Assembly: GCA_900323505.1 (NCBI GenBank) | Contig: OOIN01000033.1 | Span: 62,001 to 126,000 of the forward strand | Length of the DNA: 64,000 nucleotides | Source of the DNA: Ustilago trichophora | Taxonomy: Eukaryota; Basidiomycota; Ustilaginomycetes; Ustilaginales; Ustilaginaceae | Reading direction: 5' to 3' | Notes under the pieces: generated by a model | Seen by the model: the letters and a program-made list of their open reading frames with translations, nothing else | What the model was told of the DNA's origin: nothing | Databases searched by the model: none | Shown: piece after piece, positions 53,631 through 64,000 of the stretch | How the letters are laid out: each line of letters begins with the position of its first letter | How positions within the stretch are numbered: position 1 is the stretch's first letter | Position numbers and translations under genes: made by a program

Positions 53631-54080
53631 ATGTCCGGAGTCGCCAAGAACAAGCCCCAGACCGTCAAGGCCACCGCCGCCAAGAAGGCCGCCCTTAAGG
53701 GTACTTCTGGTTCGAAGATTCGCAAGGTCCGCACCGACACCACTTTCCGTCGTCCCAAGACCCTTGACCTTGCCAAGGCTCCCCGTTACCCCCGCAAGGC
53801 TGTCCCCCACGCCCCTCGCATGGATGCCTTCCGCACCATCCTCTACCCCCTCAACACTGAGTCGGCCATGAAGAAGATCGAGGAGAACAACACCCTCGTC
53901 TTCATCGTTGACCGTGCCGCCAACAAGCGCCAGATCGAGGGAGCTCTCAAGAAGCTCTACGACGTCAGCGCCGCCAAGATCAACACTTTGATCCGCCCCG
54001 ACGGCAAGAAGAAGGCCTTTGTTCGCCTTACCCCCGATCAGGACGCTCTTGACGTCTCCAACCGCATCGGCTTCATCTAA
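53631..54080 (+). CDS. RPL25: Ribosomal protein uL23 (L25/L23a), 60S subunit
   Basis: An intronless 149-residue ORF starting at the first ATG after a CT-rich leader. The basic N-terminal arm ([12 protein letters not shown]) precedes the uL23 core: [74 protein letters not shown] and a [12 protein letters not shown] end. uL23 sits at the polypeptide exit tunnel and docks the signal recognition particle. Length and end match eukaryotic L23a/L25. The ORF is full of preferred codons, as expected for high expression. Confidence 0.97.
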   Translation: MSGVAKNKPQTVKATAAKKAALKGTSGSKIRKVRTDTTFRRPKTLDLAKAPRYPRKAVPHAPRMDAFRTILYPLNTESAMKKIEENNTLVFIVDRAANKRQIEGALKKLYDVSAAKINTLIRPDGKKKAFVRLTPDQDALDVSNRIGFI

Positions 54081-55060
54081 TGGTTTTCCACCCCCTCATT
54101 TTTTCATCTTCGGTCAAAGTTGCAGTAATGCAGTTGCGACCGGTGACCAAAAGGGAGCCCCTGGGACAACATCGACTGTCCATCCACTCGCCGACGTTCC
54201 CAACAACTCTAGCCTGAAACCGATCGAATCCTCGGGCGCATCGATCGCAACCTCCAGGGCCAGGATGGCGTCCCAGAGTCCTCCCACCAACCCTTCATCG
54301 TTTCACCCTCCCCATCTACGCTGTCGTTGCGTTGCATTGTCCCAACACACAATACTCTCACGGTGTAATCATACATTCTTCTCTGCGCCCACACCCATAT
54401 ACCACGCACTTCGTTATCGTACGAATGTTGCCTCTTTTCTGACCCAAATGTCCACCAGAGCGTGTCAAGCCTCGAATTAGGCTTTGGGTCACCCCCTTTC
54501 CACTTCCCTCTTCTTTCTATCTTCTTTTCTGTTGCGCTGTCCTGATAGTTCGTTTTCTCTTTCTGCAATGCTTTCGCTCGGCCGATCGTCGGAATCAGGT
54601 GTCGTCGCTCACGGGCAAAGACGATCTTGACCTATTCGGCAGTCAATCCTCAACGAAAGCACAAGCAGAACGTAAACACGGAACAACAACAGCCAGCAAA
54701 CAGGAAAGATGAAAAAGGGAGGGGAGTGCGGAACTGGGGCAGTGACAGTCTGTGATCTGTTTGCCTTGATCGTCGTGTGCCCGTACTGAGTTTGCTGTTG
54801 AGACGTCGAGGGAAAGCTTTGCTCTCCTCGGGGCAAAGATTGCCCACCTTGAGCCCGTCTGAGATTTTTCCTTGAGCTTTCCTTCTCCATTCCTCATCAT
54901 GTCGTTGACTCTGGTCCCTACTCTGCAATACACTTCTTCTGACTTTTTCAAATCTGCGTTTGTGGCTTGTGTTCAAGAAGGGAGCCGATAAAATGATGCC
55001 TTCCGAATTGAGCAAACGATGCTTTGCTGAGATGCGGAACAACGTGCAATGTTGATGGGA

Positions 55061-55094
<34 letters not shown>

Positions 55095-55254
55095 AAGATG
55101 CGAGATGCGAGATGCGAGATGAGGGGGGTATGACGTGCGAGTACAAGTGTGTCGATGGTGCTGGTGATGGTACATAATGGTGATCAGTTCTGGTCGTTTC
55201 TGGTCGTTTTTGGGTTCACAACGGGGCAAAAGGTGACGGACACGCTGGTCCAAG
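54081..55254. other. Convergent intergenic region
   Basis: It lies between uL23 (plus) and the DCAF4-like gene (minus). No gene is seen. A 7-bp minisatellite is at 55067-55121. Confidence 0.6.
55067..55121. repeat. 7-bp minisatellite (GAGATRC)n
   Basis: About eight units of GAGATAC, GAGATGC or AAGATGC in tandem. Confidence 0.9.
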
Positions 55255-56976
55255 TCAAGGCCATCGAAACTGATACACCCAATCACCCGCGGCTACAAAG
55301 AGATCCTTCCACCGCTGCTGGGGCAGAGAGTAGTCGACTCCGACCGCTCGCCGAACGGCATGCACTTCGACCGGATCGCTACCTTCGAACGGATATCGTG
55401 GATGCCAATGCAAAGCCCTAACATCTTTGGGGAAGACTATGCTACCGAGGGTGGCGCCTCGAACGATGGCAGGCTTGCCATCCTGTGCTGGATGGAATTG
55501 GCGGAACGTTTCGCTGTTTGATTCGTCAAGATCAATATCATCAAGTTGGGTGTCTTCTGCCTTGCTTTCTTGTGCACAATGACTGCGCAGCTCTGGCATG
55601 GCGGTACCCAGCGGCAGAGGAGAATCCAGCGACCAGACCCGCACACGACGGTCGAGACCAGCCAATGCCAAGAGGCGCAATTCGGGGTCGACGGCGAAGC
55701 CGAGCTTGAAGTCGTACGAGTTGACGTGACCCTGATATTGGCGCTTGACTTGACCCATTGTCGTGTCAAACAACTGAACCTCGCCGTTGATCCGGACTAC
55801 GAGAAGCTCGTCTGATGAGACTGTCCGCAGATTGGTCACGGAACTTGTCCCTTGGAGAATTGTACTGAGATGGTCTTGAACCGGGTGGATCATGACCGCG
55901 CTGCGACGCCATCCCCAGGCCAGAACGAGACCAGAACGGGTGCCGCAGTAGAGAACCCCTCCGCTGAGATCAAATGCCGTTGCCATGATGTCGCTTTCGC
56001 TAAACGCGACTTTGGCGACCTGGGACACAAAGAATGTGACAAAGACATGAATCTGAACGCCTGTGCCTGTCGAGACAGCGAGGACTGTGGTCTCAGTGGA
56101 ATTTTCCGGCTCCCCATCCTCGGCGGGTCCCTTTGCCTGTGGTGTGCTGGAGTCCGCCCGCAATGTCTGAGAGACGGTCAATGACGTTATCGTTTGGGAA
56201 GGTATGGTCACTGAGCCGACGACAGATTGAGTGGTATCGGAACCCAGATCGGGAAGCTTTCGGGTCCGAAAGGTGACCGGCTTGGTCGGGACACGCTGAT
56301 ATGGACTCCTAGAGCATTTCAAGAGCTGTCCACCTCGCCGTGTAGCTCCATCAGCGTCAGTGAACACGAGCACCATCGATGTGGTGCTATTCCACATGTA
56401 GATCAGCGCTTTCGAGTCGTGCTCGGTGAGCCATAAGACAGCCTCTTCAGGACGGCAGACAGCGGACCACCTTGTTATTTTCCCAACATCAGATGTAATG
56501 AGGAGCGTCTGACCATCTGCGCTGGTTTGCATGTCGACGACGGTGGCGTTGTTGTTAGCGACAAGGTAGGGTTTTCGGGCTTGAAATAGCGCAAGATGTG
56601 AGTAAGTAGCCTCAGTTCGGTCCTGCTCTCCAGTTCCTGTCGCAGTTACTGGCTTCCTTCCCTGTTGTTTGAGCGTGATCGGATCGACGAAGGCCGCAGC
56701 AAAGGAGCTTTTGTGTGTGAACCGGAACGTCTTCTGACGAATAGCTGGCAATCGTGGAATCGTCTTCCAGTGCAAATCTGGCCAAGTCTCTTGCTGCTGC
56801 TTCCCCTTCTTCCCATTTCCTTTCGACCGACTTTTGCTGCCAATGGCATTTCGCGAGGACGAGGCCAAAGCAATGTCGCTGCTACCATCGTTGGGCTGGC
56901 CGGGTAGGATCTTGAAAAAGCGCTTCTTGACGGGATCCCACCGATGGCCCGGCATCTGAAACGGAGGATCAGCCAT
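55255..56976 (-). CDS. DCAF4-like WD40 protein (candidate CUL4-DDB1 substrate receptor)
   Basis: The ATG at 56974-56976 opens MADPPFQMPGHRWDPVKKRFFKI; the frame extends upstream without a further ATG. The 573-residue product has the N-terminal Pro-Gly-x-Arg/Tyr-Trp-Asp-Pro-x-x-x-Arg-Phe-Phe-Lys motif of DCAF4/WDR21 proteins, then WD40-like blades: VVDMQTSADGQTLLITSDVG, FDLSGGVLYCGTRSG and YDFKLGFAVDPELRLLALAGLDRRVRVWSL. DCAF4 relatives are substrate adaptors of the CUL4-DDB1 ubiquitin ligase; whether this fungal one is the same is inference. The last blade (WKDLFVAAGDWVYQF) closes the propeller at the C-terminus. No intron is needed. Confidence 0.75.
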   Translation of the reverse strand: MADPPFQMPGHRWDPVKKRFFKILPGQPNDGSSDIALASSSRNAIGSKSRSKGNGKKGKQQQETWPDLHWKTIPRLPAIRQKTFRFTHKSSFAAAFVDPITLKQQGRKPVTATGTGEQDRTEATYSHLALFQARKPYLVANNNATVVDMQTSADGQTLLITSDVGKITRWSAVCRPEEAVLWLTEHDSKALIYMWNSTTSMVLVFTDADGATRRGGQLLKCSRSPYQRVPTKPVTFRTRKLPDLGSDTTQSVVGSVTIPSQTITSLTVSQTLRADSSTPQAKGPAEDGEPENSTETTVLAVSTGTGVQIHVFVTFFVSQVAKVAFSESDIMATAFDLSGGVLYCGTRSGLVLAWGWRRSAVMIHPVQDHLSTILQGTSSVTNLRTVSSDELLVVRINGEVQLFDTTMGQVKRQYQGHVNSYDFKLGFAVDPELRLLALAGLDRRVRVWSLDSPLPLGTAMPELRSHCAQESKAEDTQLDDIDLDESNSETFRQFHPAQDGKPAIVRGATLGSIVFPKDVRALHWHPRYPFEGSDPVEVHAVRRAVGVDYSLPQQRWKDLFVAAGDWVYQFRWP

Positions 56977-57474
56977 CTTGGATACCGACGTAGATGGGCT
57001 ACATGCCACCCTATTCGGAACGGCCAGATGAGATGATAGTTAGAAGGGAAGATGAGTGGAAGGAAATTGCGCAGGTTAGCCTGTGTGGCTCAGTTGAAAA
57101 GGGTGTTGGATGTGACAGGCGTGATTTCTGCAAAGTGTTGCTTCGCGTGAATTTTCGCGAAGTCATTCCCTTTTCTTTTTTTTTTTTTTGGATGTGTGTG
57201 GAGGCGGTGCTTCCGACATCCGCTAAATGCTGTCCGCTCATACACACTCAGTCTCGCCTCAGATCGAGTCAGGTGCTGTAGTGCTATGGGTGCAAATCCG
57301 CCAAGCGATTCCAGTTCTGCTGTAGAGATGCTACATGTACACAAAGAGATGTGAATGATAGATGGTGTCAAAATGCACGTAGGGTATCAATGTGAGAGGT
57401 GTGGTTGTTGCACAAGACTGACTTGCGTGCTGGTCAAGACTCTTCTTCTGGCCTATCCTTGCTGATTGTCCGCT
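56977..57474. other. Spacer between kinase 3' end and DCAF4-like start
   Basis: About 500 nt, no gene. It contains a T-run at about 57174-57190 and should hold the DCAF4-like promoter. Confidence 0.6.
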
Positions 57475-60400
57475 TCATCGTCGATCACGCGCTCGTCCGC
57501 GCGCTTCCTGGTCCCGGTCCGAATCCGTCGAGACCTTGTCGTCCTCTGCCGCCGCTCCAAATACTTTGCTGTGGCTATTGGCCGCGCTGAGCGAAGGTGT
57601 GCTTCGATTCGACGTACCATCTGTCCGAGACAGGTCCAAGCTGTTGCCAACTCGAGAACGACTCCTTGAGCGCTGACGACCCAAAATCTGCGCCAGGGCA
57701 TCAGGAGCACGCGAGCGGCTGCGCGCTGTGGACGAGCGCTGGGCTTGCGTATGATCTGCCATGATGGGTGCCATGATCGGCTGCACCTCGACGCTGCGAC
57801 CGTACAGCAGACTCGAAGCACCTCCTCCCGCCTCGTGCGAAAGCGAGTAGTTGGACCTCGATCTTGAGATGGATCGCTGTGCAAAACGTTCCGGTGAGCC
57901 CGACTCCCTACTGTGGCGACTGCGGCTCCTCGAGTGGCTTCGTCCACGAATGGCGATTGGGTTCGTCCTGTGAAGAGAGCTAGCTGCATGCGATCCGGCA
58001 CGACTGTCGCTGCTCGTATCACCTTCGCCATTCCATGTCGTGTTCTCATCCAGGTCCGCCATCCTAGATCTCGGCAGGCGGCCGCGACGCTCCGAATCAG
58101 CTGGGCTGTCGCAGCGATCCTTGGCAGCAGCATGCACCCACTGATGGGTCTGCGAGTTCAACGAGCTCGCCAGATGGTGCGACATCCATGAGGGGTCGCG
58201 ATCGCGATCGCGATTGGGCGTCGAACTTCCACTGACGTCTGTGCTGCGATTGCGACTTGAGTCACGATAACGGAGCGAGATGCGTGAGGTAGAGCGAGAT
58301 CGTCGCTTTGCGCTGTCGTCCTCGTCGATCGAAATGGCAGGCGACTGTGCCGGAGATGCGCTTGCAGGACTGTCGAGTGCCAACTGCATCGGACGCGTAC
58401 GTGCGAGACTGGACGAACGTCTTCCGCGCTCCATGCGTTGGAAGTGCTCTTCGACGTTGGTCTGGTCAAAGTTTGGCTGGGATGCATCTGAGACCGACGA
58501 TGAGCTTTGATTTGCACCATTCGTGCTCGCGTTCGGAACAACCCACGCCTCTCGCTCCAAAGAGACGCCTTTTGCTTCCGATTGACCTGTAGTTGTGGTG
58601 ATCGACGTGGAGTGATTGCTTCGCACCGCAGAAACGTTGCCGAGAAGAGACGTATGCGGAAGCGGCGAAGGGGACGAAGCCGGCTCAATTCCCTCTTGTC
58701 GGATCCAAGCGCACGAACAAAGCTTGTCGATGGTCCATCTTCGTCTCGGGTCTGGCTCCAGTAGGCCGCGGAGCACCTGACGCGCAGCCGCCCGGTCCCA
58801 GCTGAGACCATCCCAAGCAGGGTCAATGTCGGCGTCTTCATCCGATTCCGGGTCTTCCTCCACGTCTGCTCTGGCCTTAGCCACCTCGTTGATTTCAAAG
58901 CTCTCTAGATGGTCGGCACGTCCAGGGGCTGAGCCTACCACCTGGTCTGAGTGCACTGCAATCATACGTTTGGGCAGCGCAGTGGGTGCTGGTTCGGTGG
59001 CCTGTCTTTCTCTCGGCAGCAGCGACGGTAAAGAGGCGCTGAGATCCATCACGCCGAGACTGCCGGTCCCGCGCGGCGCACCTGAAGCGCTTCGACGTTG
59101 ACTGAATGCAAAGCGATCGGCTACGCCCAATGGTTCGACAGAGCCTGCGCGGTCCATGGAGCCGTTGCGGTTCGACATGCTGTGCTGCGATGTCAGTGTG
59201 CTTGTGGACGAGGTCGTCAGCCGCTCAGCACGGCGTCGGAGGCGTGACGGAAGCTCCCATTGAGCCTTAGCGATCTTCATCTGCAGTCGCGGCTCAAAAG
59301 AGTCCGAAAAGGGTAGTTTGCCGCTAAGCAGCGCATAGAGAATGCAGCCGAGTGCCCACATGTCGGCCGCATAAGGCGACTCGGGTGGCAGCTCTCCATC
59401 CTCTCCAGGAGACTCGGCAACTCTCGGACTCGAAGAACCTGGAGTTCCTTGAGCTCGAAGATACTCGGGCGCGGTATACGCCAGAGAGCCACCGCGACTC
59501 GTCCTTTGCCCCTTCTTCTGGCCGTTGCCCCCGTGCGTGTCAGCCGCGTCCACCTCTTGCTTGAGAGCACGAATAAGGGCAGGTGGGCCGGGGATGCCAG
59601 CCTTGGCATAGTTGGGTTCCAGAACTTGTGCCAAACCGAAATCTGCAACGCGCCAACATGGCATGACGGCATCGGTAACGTCCAGGGTCTGCCTTGACGA
59701 GATGGACGACGCGGCCAATGAGTCGATCGAGTCTGCTAGACCGCCGCTGTTTTGTCTGGATCGAGCTTCGCCGCCGTCGGACTCGAGCATCGACATGCGT
59801 TGGCGCTTCTTCCACGATGTCTGGTCCTGGCCGAGCACGTTCTCGAGTTTGAGATCGCCGTGGAGTACATGGCTTTTGTTGTGCAAAGCACTGAGTGCTG
59901 AAGCAAGCTGTCGCATGGTCTCGCGGGCGGCATCGATGGGTATGCCCTGGCTGCGCGTTAGGTGGCTGTTCGTCCTGCGGATCAGCCTGGACCCGCTTGA
60001 CACGCTGCCAGCAGCGGACACGGGCGAGGACGCGACAGAGGAAGCCTCCTGGCCTGCAGGGATGGTACGGAGCTGGGAAGCAGCAGATACAGAGGCTACA
60101 CGACCAAGCGCGTGTGATCCAGCATTGCGCGTCATCATGAAGCCAGACCCTGTTCGCGGGCCCGAGTAACGCCATGTTGGATCATCCATCGAGGTCTTGA
60201 GAGAAGAGCTGCGAGAGAGCTGTGTCGACGAACGGGCCGGACTAGGAGCGACCCAAGAGCCCGAACCAGACCTCCGATCTTCGGCGGAGAAGGGCTGCTC
60301 GCCGTTTGGGTTAGGTAAGATGATGCTGTGGATGCCACCTTGGGTGCGAACAAAGTCGAGCAAGTTGCCCTGGTCGCAGTATGGCATGACCAACAGCTCC

Positions 60401-61704
60401 GCCGTGGTACCGCCGCTACGATTCTGATCAGCGTGTGGACCATCTAGAGAAACGCACTCGTGGTGCAAAAGGGGAAGGAGATGCTGATGAGTGGGTAGAC
60501 TTTTCCAGATGTGGAGCTCTTGCGAGTGTTTCTGCTGGTGCTCTTGGGCTTTAGACTGGTCTGGTGCTTGTCGATCCTGATTCTGATCGTGATAGACAAT
60601 CTTGACTGCCACTTTGCGGCCTTTGCGTAGGCCATCGATCATAGGAGCTGTTGGATCAGCGGGGCCCTGAGCTTCGAGATCCCAGCCTTCACGAACGGTA
60701 GAGAAGCCGCCGAAGCCGATGGTCTTGCCCAACAGATAGCGACCCGAGGGGCCGACGCGGGCGCCTTCGTCGTAGCTTCGAGGTGGCGGGTTGGGAGGAG
60801 TGGTGAGCTTGGCGTCGTACAGCTGTGCGGCGGCGCTGCCGAGACCACGCCAAGAGGCGAAGCCAGGAGCTGCAGCCGAGCCGTTGCGGGTGTCATCGCG
60901 CATGAGGGAGGAACCGAGACTGCGATGACCGGATCGCGGCGGGCTATACGAGAGTGAGCGATTGTCGTAGGATGTGGAAGGCTGAACCACGCTGTTGAGG
61001 CTGGAGAATGCGCTAAGGAAGTCGGCGGCTGGAGAACGGACGGTGGGGGATGAGGTGTCCTGTGTGATTGAAGTGGGAGAAGTGAAAGATGTGTCTGCTG
61101 CTGAGGATGAAGCGATGGGGTTAACGTCGGTTCGAAGAGAAGGCAGTGCCATGGATGATGGTGGCTTTTCGACAACAGAAGAGTCGTTCTCATCGGTTTC
61201 GGGGGTGCCAGCGGCACTACGCTCCCACCACATTCGGACCTTTGAGCCAACCGATGTATCCTTTTGGGGGAGGGCGGCTGAATTGACACCGGCGGAAGGA
61301 GGTTGAACATCGTTCTGAGCTGCAGAGCTCCTTCGACGTCTGCCCCTTCTTGCATGATCTTGTGGAGTTTGAAGTGTTTGCTTTCCATCTTCGACATGGT
61401 TGGAAGCGGAGCGTGATGTGGAGCCTTGAGGCTGTGGGTTGGAAGTGGCGACAGTGTCAGAGTTGGTGTTGTTGCGGGAATCGGAACGAGTGAGGTTGGC
61501 GATAGAAGCGGCTGCGGAGAGGGAGGCCGAACCGTCGTGAGATGGTGGAGAGCCGATACCGAGACGCGCAGCTGCTACACTGTTGAGGTCAAACGAGTTG
61601 TGCCAATCGTCGACAGAGAGCGAGGCGCTGAGGCCGCTGGGATCAAAGAGTGGCACGTCATCCTCGCTGGGAATCTGAAGCGGGGCAGCCCTTGGAGGCT
61701 CCAT
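57475..61704 (-). CDS. Large serine/threonine protein kinase, non-RD (HGD)
   Basis: The ATG at 61702-61704 (MEPPRAAPLQIPSEDD) is the first in a frame open further upstream; 1,409 residues, no intron. About 310 Ser-rich disordered residues precede the kinase domain. Landmarks: glycine loop GKTIGFGGFSTVREG near 324, VAVKIVYH, a ~250-residue inserted segment, LHGDLKLENVL near 612, VADFGLAQ near 688, YTAPEYLRA near 745 and MWALGCILYALLSGKLPF near 786. Lys, Asp, Asn and DFG are all kept, so it should be active, but Gly replaces the HRD arginine. The C-terminal ~400 residues are Ser/Arg-rich. It resembles fungal regulatory kinases of the CAMK-like or Nnk1-like groups; no specific orthologue is claimed. 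Confidence 0.85.
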   Translation of the reverse strand: MEPPRAAPLQIPSEDDVPLFDPSGLSASLSVDDWHNSFDLNSVAAARLGIGSPPSHDGSASLSAAASIANLTRSDSRNNTNSDTVATSNPQPQGSTSRSASNHVEDGKQTLQTPQDHARRGRRRRSSAAQNDVQPPSAGVNSAALPQKDTSVGSKVRMWWERSAAGTPETDENDSSVVEKPPSSMALPSLRTDVNPIASSSAADTSFTSPTSITQDTSSPTVRSPAADFLSAFSSLNSVVQPSTSYDNRSLSYSPPRSGHRSLGSSLMRDDTRNGSAAAPGFASWRGLGSAAAQLYDAKLTTPPNPPPRSYDEGARVGPSGRYLLGKTIGFGGFSTVREGWDLEAQGPADPTAPMIDGLRKGRKVAVKIVYHDQNQDRQAPDQSKAQEHQQKHSQELHIWKSLPTHQHLLPLLHHECVSLDGPHADQNRSGGTTAELLVMPYCDQGNLLDFVRTQGGIHSIILPNPNGEQPFSAEDRRSGSGSWVAPSPARSSTQLSRSSSLKTSMDDPTWRYSGPRTGSGFMMTRNAGSHALGRVASVSAASQLRTIPAGQEASSVASSPVSAAGSVSSGSRLIRRTNSHLTRSQGIPIDAARETMRQLASALSALHNKSHVLHGDLKLENVLGQDQTSWKKRQRMSMLESDGGEARSRQNSGGLADSIDSLAASSISSRQTLDVTDAVMPCWRVADFGLAQVLEPNYAKAGIPGPPALIRALKQEVDAADTHGGNGQKKGQRTSRGGSLAYTAPEYLRAQGTPGSSSPRVAESPGEDGELPPESPYAADMWALGCILYALLSGKLPFSDSFEPRLQMKIAKAQWELPSRLRRRAERLTTSSTSTLTSQHSMSNRNGSMDRAGSVEPLGVADRFAFSQRRSASGAPRGTGSLGVMDLSASLPSLLPRERQATEPAPTALPKRMIAVHSDQVVGSAPGRADHLESFEINEVAKARADVEEDPESDEDADIDPAWDGLSWDRAAARQVLRGLLEPDPRRRWTIDKLCSCAWIRQEGIEPASSPSPLPHTSLLGNVSAVRSNHSTSITTTTGQSEAKGVSLEREAWVVPNASTNGANQSSSSVSDASQPNFDQTNVEEHFQRMERGRRSSSLARTRPMQLALDSPASASPAQSPAISIDEDDSAKRRSRSTSRISLRYRDSSRNRSTDVSGSSTPNRDRDRDPSWMSHHLASSLNSQTHQWVHAAAKDRCDSPADSERRGRLPRSRMADLDENTTWNGEGDTSSDSRAGSHAASSLHRTNPIAIRGRSHSRSRSRHSRESGSPERFAQRSISRSRSNYSLSHEAGGGASSLLYGRSVEVQPIMAPIMADHTQAQRSSTARSRSRAPDALAQILGRQRSRSRSRVGNSLDLSRTDGTSNRSTPSLSAANSHSKVFGAAAEDDKVSTDSDRDQEARGRARDRR

Positions 61705-62373
61705 CCGACAGCCTGGGCGGCACGATGGTGCTGAAGTGCAGTGATTTGGACGATGGGCACCGAGGATGACTCGAGCGTCAAAGATGGACGAACGCAATGA
61801 CGAGGTTCACTTTCGAGCTTGCTCAGACGTGCCAACGATTTTGGTGGTGATGATGGAGCATTCAGTGAAATGGACCTATGGTGAAGGCTGAGTCGGAAGC
61901 GATTGGTTGGGGGGAATCCTGTCTAACCTGGGTATGAGTAGAATACTGCGAACCGTGAATTCAAGCGGAATCGTACCGAGATGCTTGTATAGTTTCGGGG
62001 AGTCCTGCGATGGAGCGATGGAACTGAAGTAGATGGATGGACGGAGAGCTTCAAGCCATCAAAGAACGCAGCGAGTGTATGAGACGATGACGAACAGAAG
62101 TGTGCCGAATGCTGGGCAGGGAGAGTGTGAGCGGTGTGGAGTGGAAATGGCTGAGCAACGACTGGACGGACCGTGGATTGATTCTTGAGTGTGAATTGGC
62201 AGAGAGCGAGTGAAAACGGATTGCGGAGGCTATCGGCAAATTTGGCGGGTGAATACAAGCTGAGAGACACGCTGCCACCTGACCGCACAGCTGGGCAGAA
62301 AATGGGCAGCCAAGCAAGAGAGTAGGAAAGAAACGAAAAAGAGCCCCACACAACCTTGATTGAAATGAAAATG

Positions 62374-62410
<37 letters not shown>

Positions 62411-64000
62411 TAAAAAAGAGGTGGGCTTAATCGAATGGAAAGAGACCGGCAATCCCACCTAACAGCATCACACGGTCGCAGCATTCAGCCTTTTGCTGTC
62501 GGACAGTCAGGCGGCTCAAGAGCGAGAGATATCTCTCCGCTATCATGCTCACAAGCACAAAAACGCCCGTCTTTACAGTTACGTGAACGGCATCCCATGG
62601 TGAAGGCTTGATGACACGGGACAATGAGCCGAGCCGCGAGCTTACAGAGAGCACTGTCAATCGGGTGCGGATCGCGAAAGTCCCGACCGAAATCTGACGA
62701 GTAGAATCCCAACCCCCAAGTCCAAGTCACTCGACCATCTCTGTCCTGTATCGCTCGAGCCCGATGCGATGCGATGAGTTGAGGATTGGCAAGAGAGGAT
62801 TCGGCAATCACCGCGGGCGCCAAAAGAGGGAAGGCGAGCACGTTGGATATGCAGACCAAACGGCACTTGGAGCAGAGGCGAGCCCAAAGCGAACCGAGTG
62901 GGGCGCGTTTTTGTGTGACGCGCCGTTTGACACTCGAGCGATGCACTATTGGAGCCTCGAGAGATGCAAAGACGCGCATTTGGGGTTTTTGGAGGCACTT
63001 GAGCAGTGACGATGCGTTTTGCTGTGGGCATTCCTCATGCTTGATTCTGTCTCTCTGCTCCTCCTTCATCCATCCGAGAAAGGATATGTCGACATTCTTT
63101 CGTCGTTCAAACTGGATAGTTGCAAGCACAGGATCATCAAACCAAGCTTGTGTCAAGAAGTGTGACCATCAAGAACGAAAGAGCTCCAGAGAAAGGTCCA
63201 ACTGAATGCCGTTTCGTCGTTCCTTGTTGGCATTGGAAGGCGGGAACCTCGCTCGGCTAGACCTCGTCATATCACAACACGGTTTCATGGCGAGGAGTCA
63301 GGTTCTGCTTCAACATAGTCTACAATGGCCCTCAGTAGGCGATTCACCGTGACCATGAGCTGACACAGGGCTGTGTACATGATGCGGCACTCCAATCCGA
63401 TGTGCACACAGTGTCTTTCTTGCTTACATCGCGACTCAACGGCGTCCAGAGGACCAACGAAATGGGCTCGAGGGGGATTGCGAGCGAAAGCAGCAGCTAA
63501 GGAATCTTGTCTCTGCGATGGCTGATGCCTCTAGTCAACTTTGAACTGCCCCCCATTTTCTTCATCACCTATGCACATCGGTTTTTTAGCAACGTCGACG
63601 ATTCATTTTCCGGCATGCATTCATCCGCACTCGAGAGAGACAAGCTGGTCAAGCAAAGCGCAGCGTAGTTATGAAAACGGATGCGCCAAAGTGAAGTATG
63701 CGCAGGCACAGAAGGAAACAGGACTTGTGTGCGAGACATAGAGAGAGAGAGAGAGGATAGAGAATGAGAATAGGGAAAAGGATGTTGGCAATTTCATTCC
63801 AAAAGCTCGCGACAGGGAGAGAATGTGCTGCTGTGTAGCAAAAAGGTGGGTTTCAAAGAGACAACAGAGTGACTACGAAGAGGCGGGGGCATGGGCCCCT
63901 CTCTCTTTCTCCTCTTGTGTTTGCCTCGTTGACCGAATCTGTACTGCACACGCAGGGTTTTGGGCTCAATTCGGCTGCATTGCCACTCTCTTGAATGCTC
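61705..64000. other. Kinase upstream region and right edge
   Basis: No gene is recognised. It contains a 30-A run at 62376-62405 and a GA-rich run at 63738-63756. Several ORFs of 100-220 codons have no family features. Confidence 0.5.
62376..62405. repeat. Poly-A tract (30 A)
   Basis: An uninterrupted A-run, similar in length to 20693-20723. Confidence 0.95.

Noticed and set aside
62485..63156. 223-codon minus-strand ORF upstream of the kinase
   Set aside because: No recognisable family; composition is unremarkable and several competing frames overlap.

Overview
The window is nuclear DNA of a basidiomycete fungus. The short introns (about 65-180 nt) with GTRNGT donors, the housekeeping gene families, the chromodomain Ty3/Gypsy element and the RNase H-bearing LINE all fit; a smut or related Ustilaginomycotina is my best guess, by inference only. 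Nothing prokaryotic is present.

Layout. 1-7.3 kb: the N-terminal 755 codons of a mitofusin (minus, running off the left edge), a small three-exon ABM-type protein (minus), a PQ-loop vacuolar transporter whose reading frame needs a 6-nt micro-exon (plus), and a SARAF-like ER membrane protein (minus). 7.3-20.8 kb: a repeat island. An older repeat family and a diverged solo LTR flank an apparently recent 9,163-bp Ty3/Gypsy chromodomain retrotransposon (10031-19193, minus). Its two 947-bp LTRs look identical and its target duplication is GCAGA. 20.8-31.7 kb: a Pin1-type prolyl isomerase, a HIT-family hydrolase, a 1,500-residue FHA-domain protein and a 1,156-residue single-chain acyl-CoA carboxylase. 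32-48.2 kb: a LINE-rich region. One LINE copy is truncated and internally deleted. An 11.9-kb LINE insertion splits an amino-acid permease gene, and about 145 permease codons are missing. 48.2-53.6 kb: a long stretch with no convincing gene. 53.6-61.7 kb: ribosomal protein uL23 (L25/L23a), a DCAF4-like WD40 protein and a large non-RD protein kinase. 61.7-64 kb: no gene recognised.

The most unusual object is the LTR retrotransposon. Between pol and its 3' LTR it carries a complete intron-containing gene on the strand opposite to gag-pol. The spliced product (450 residues) has a Cys pattern close to a fungal Zn2Cys6 cluster, with the intron falling inside the cluster. An antisense intron cannot be removed from the genomic RNA of the element, which would explain how a spliced gene survives retrotransposition. 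The element also shows the hallmark of Tf1/sushi-type self-priming: ten bases just downstream of a TATA box are exactly complementary to the bases next to the 5' LTR. Its gag and pol meet at a TAATG stop/start overlap.

The permease locus is the second point of interest. The gene is separated into a 97-codon head and a 301-codon tail by LINE sequence that holds two gag-like ORFs, a (TTTA)n/poly-A tract and an EN-RT-RNase H ORF with two in-frame TGA codons.
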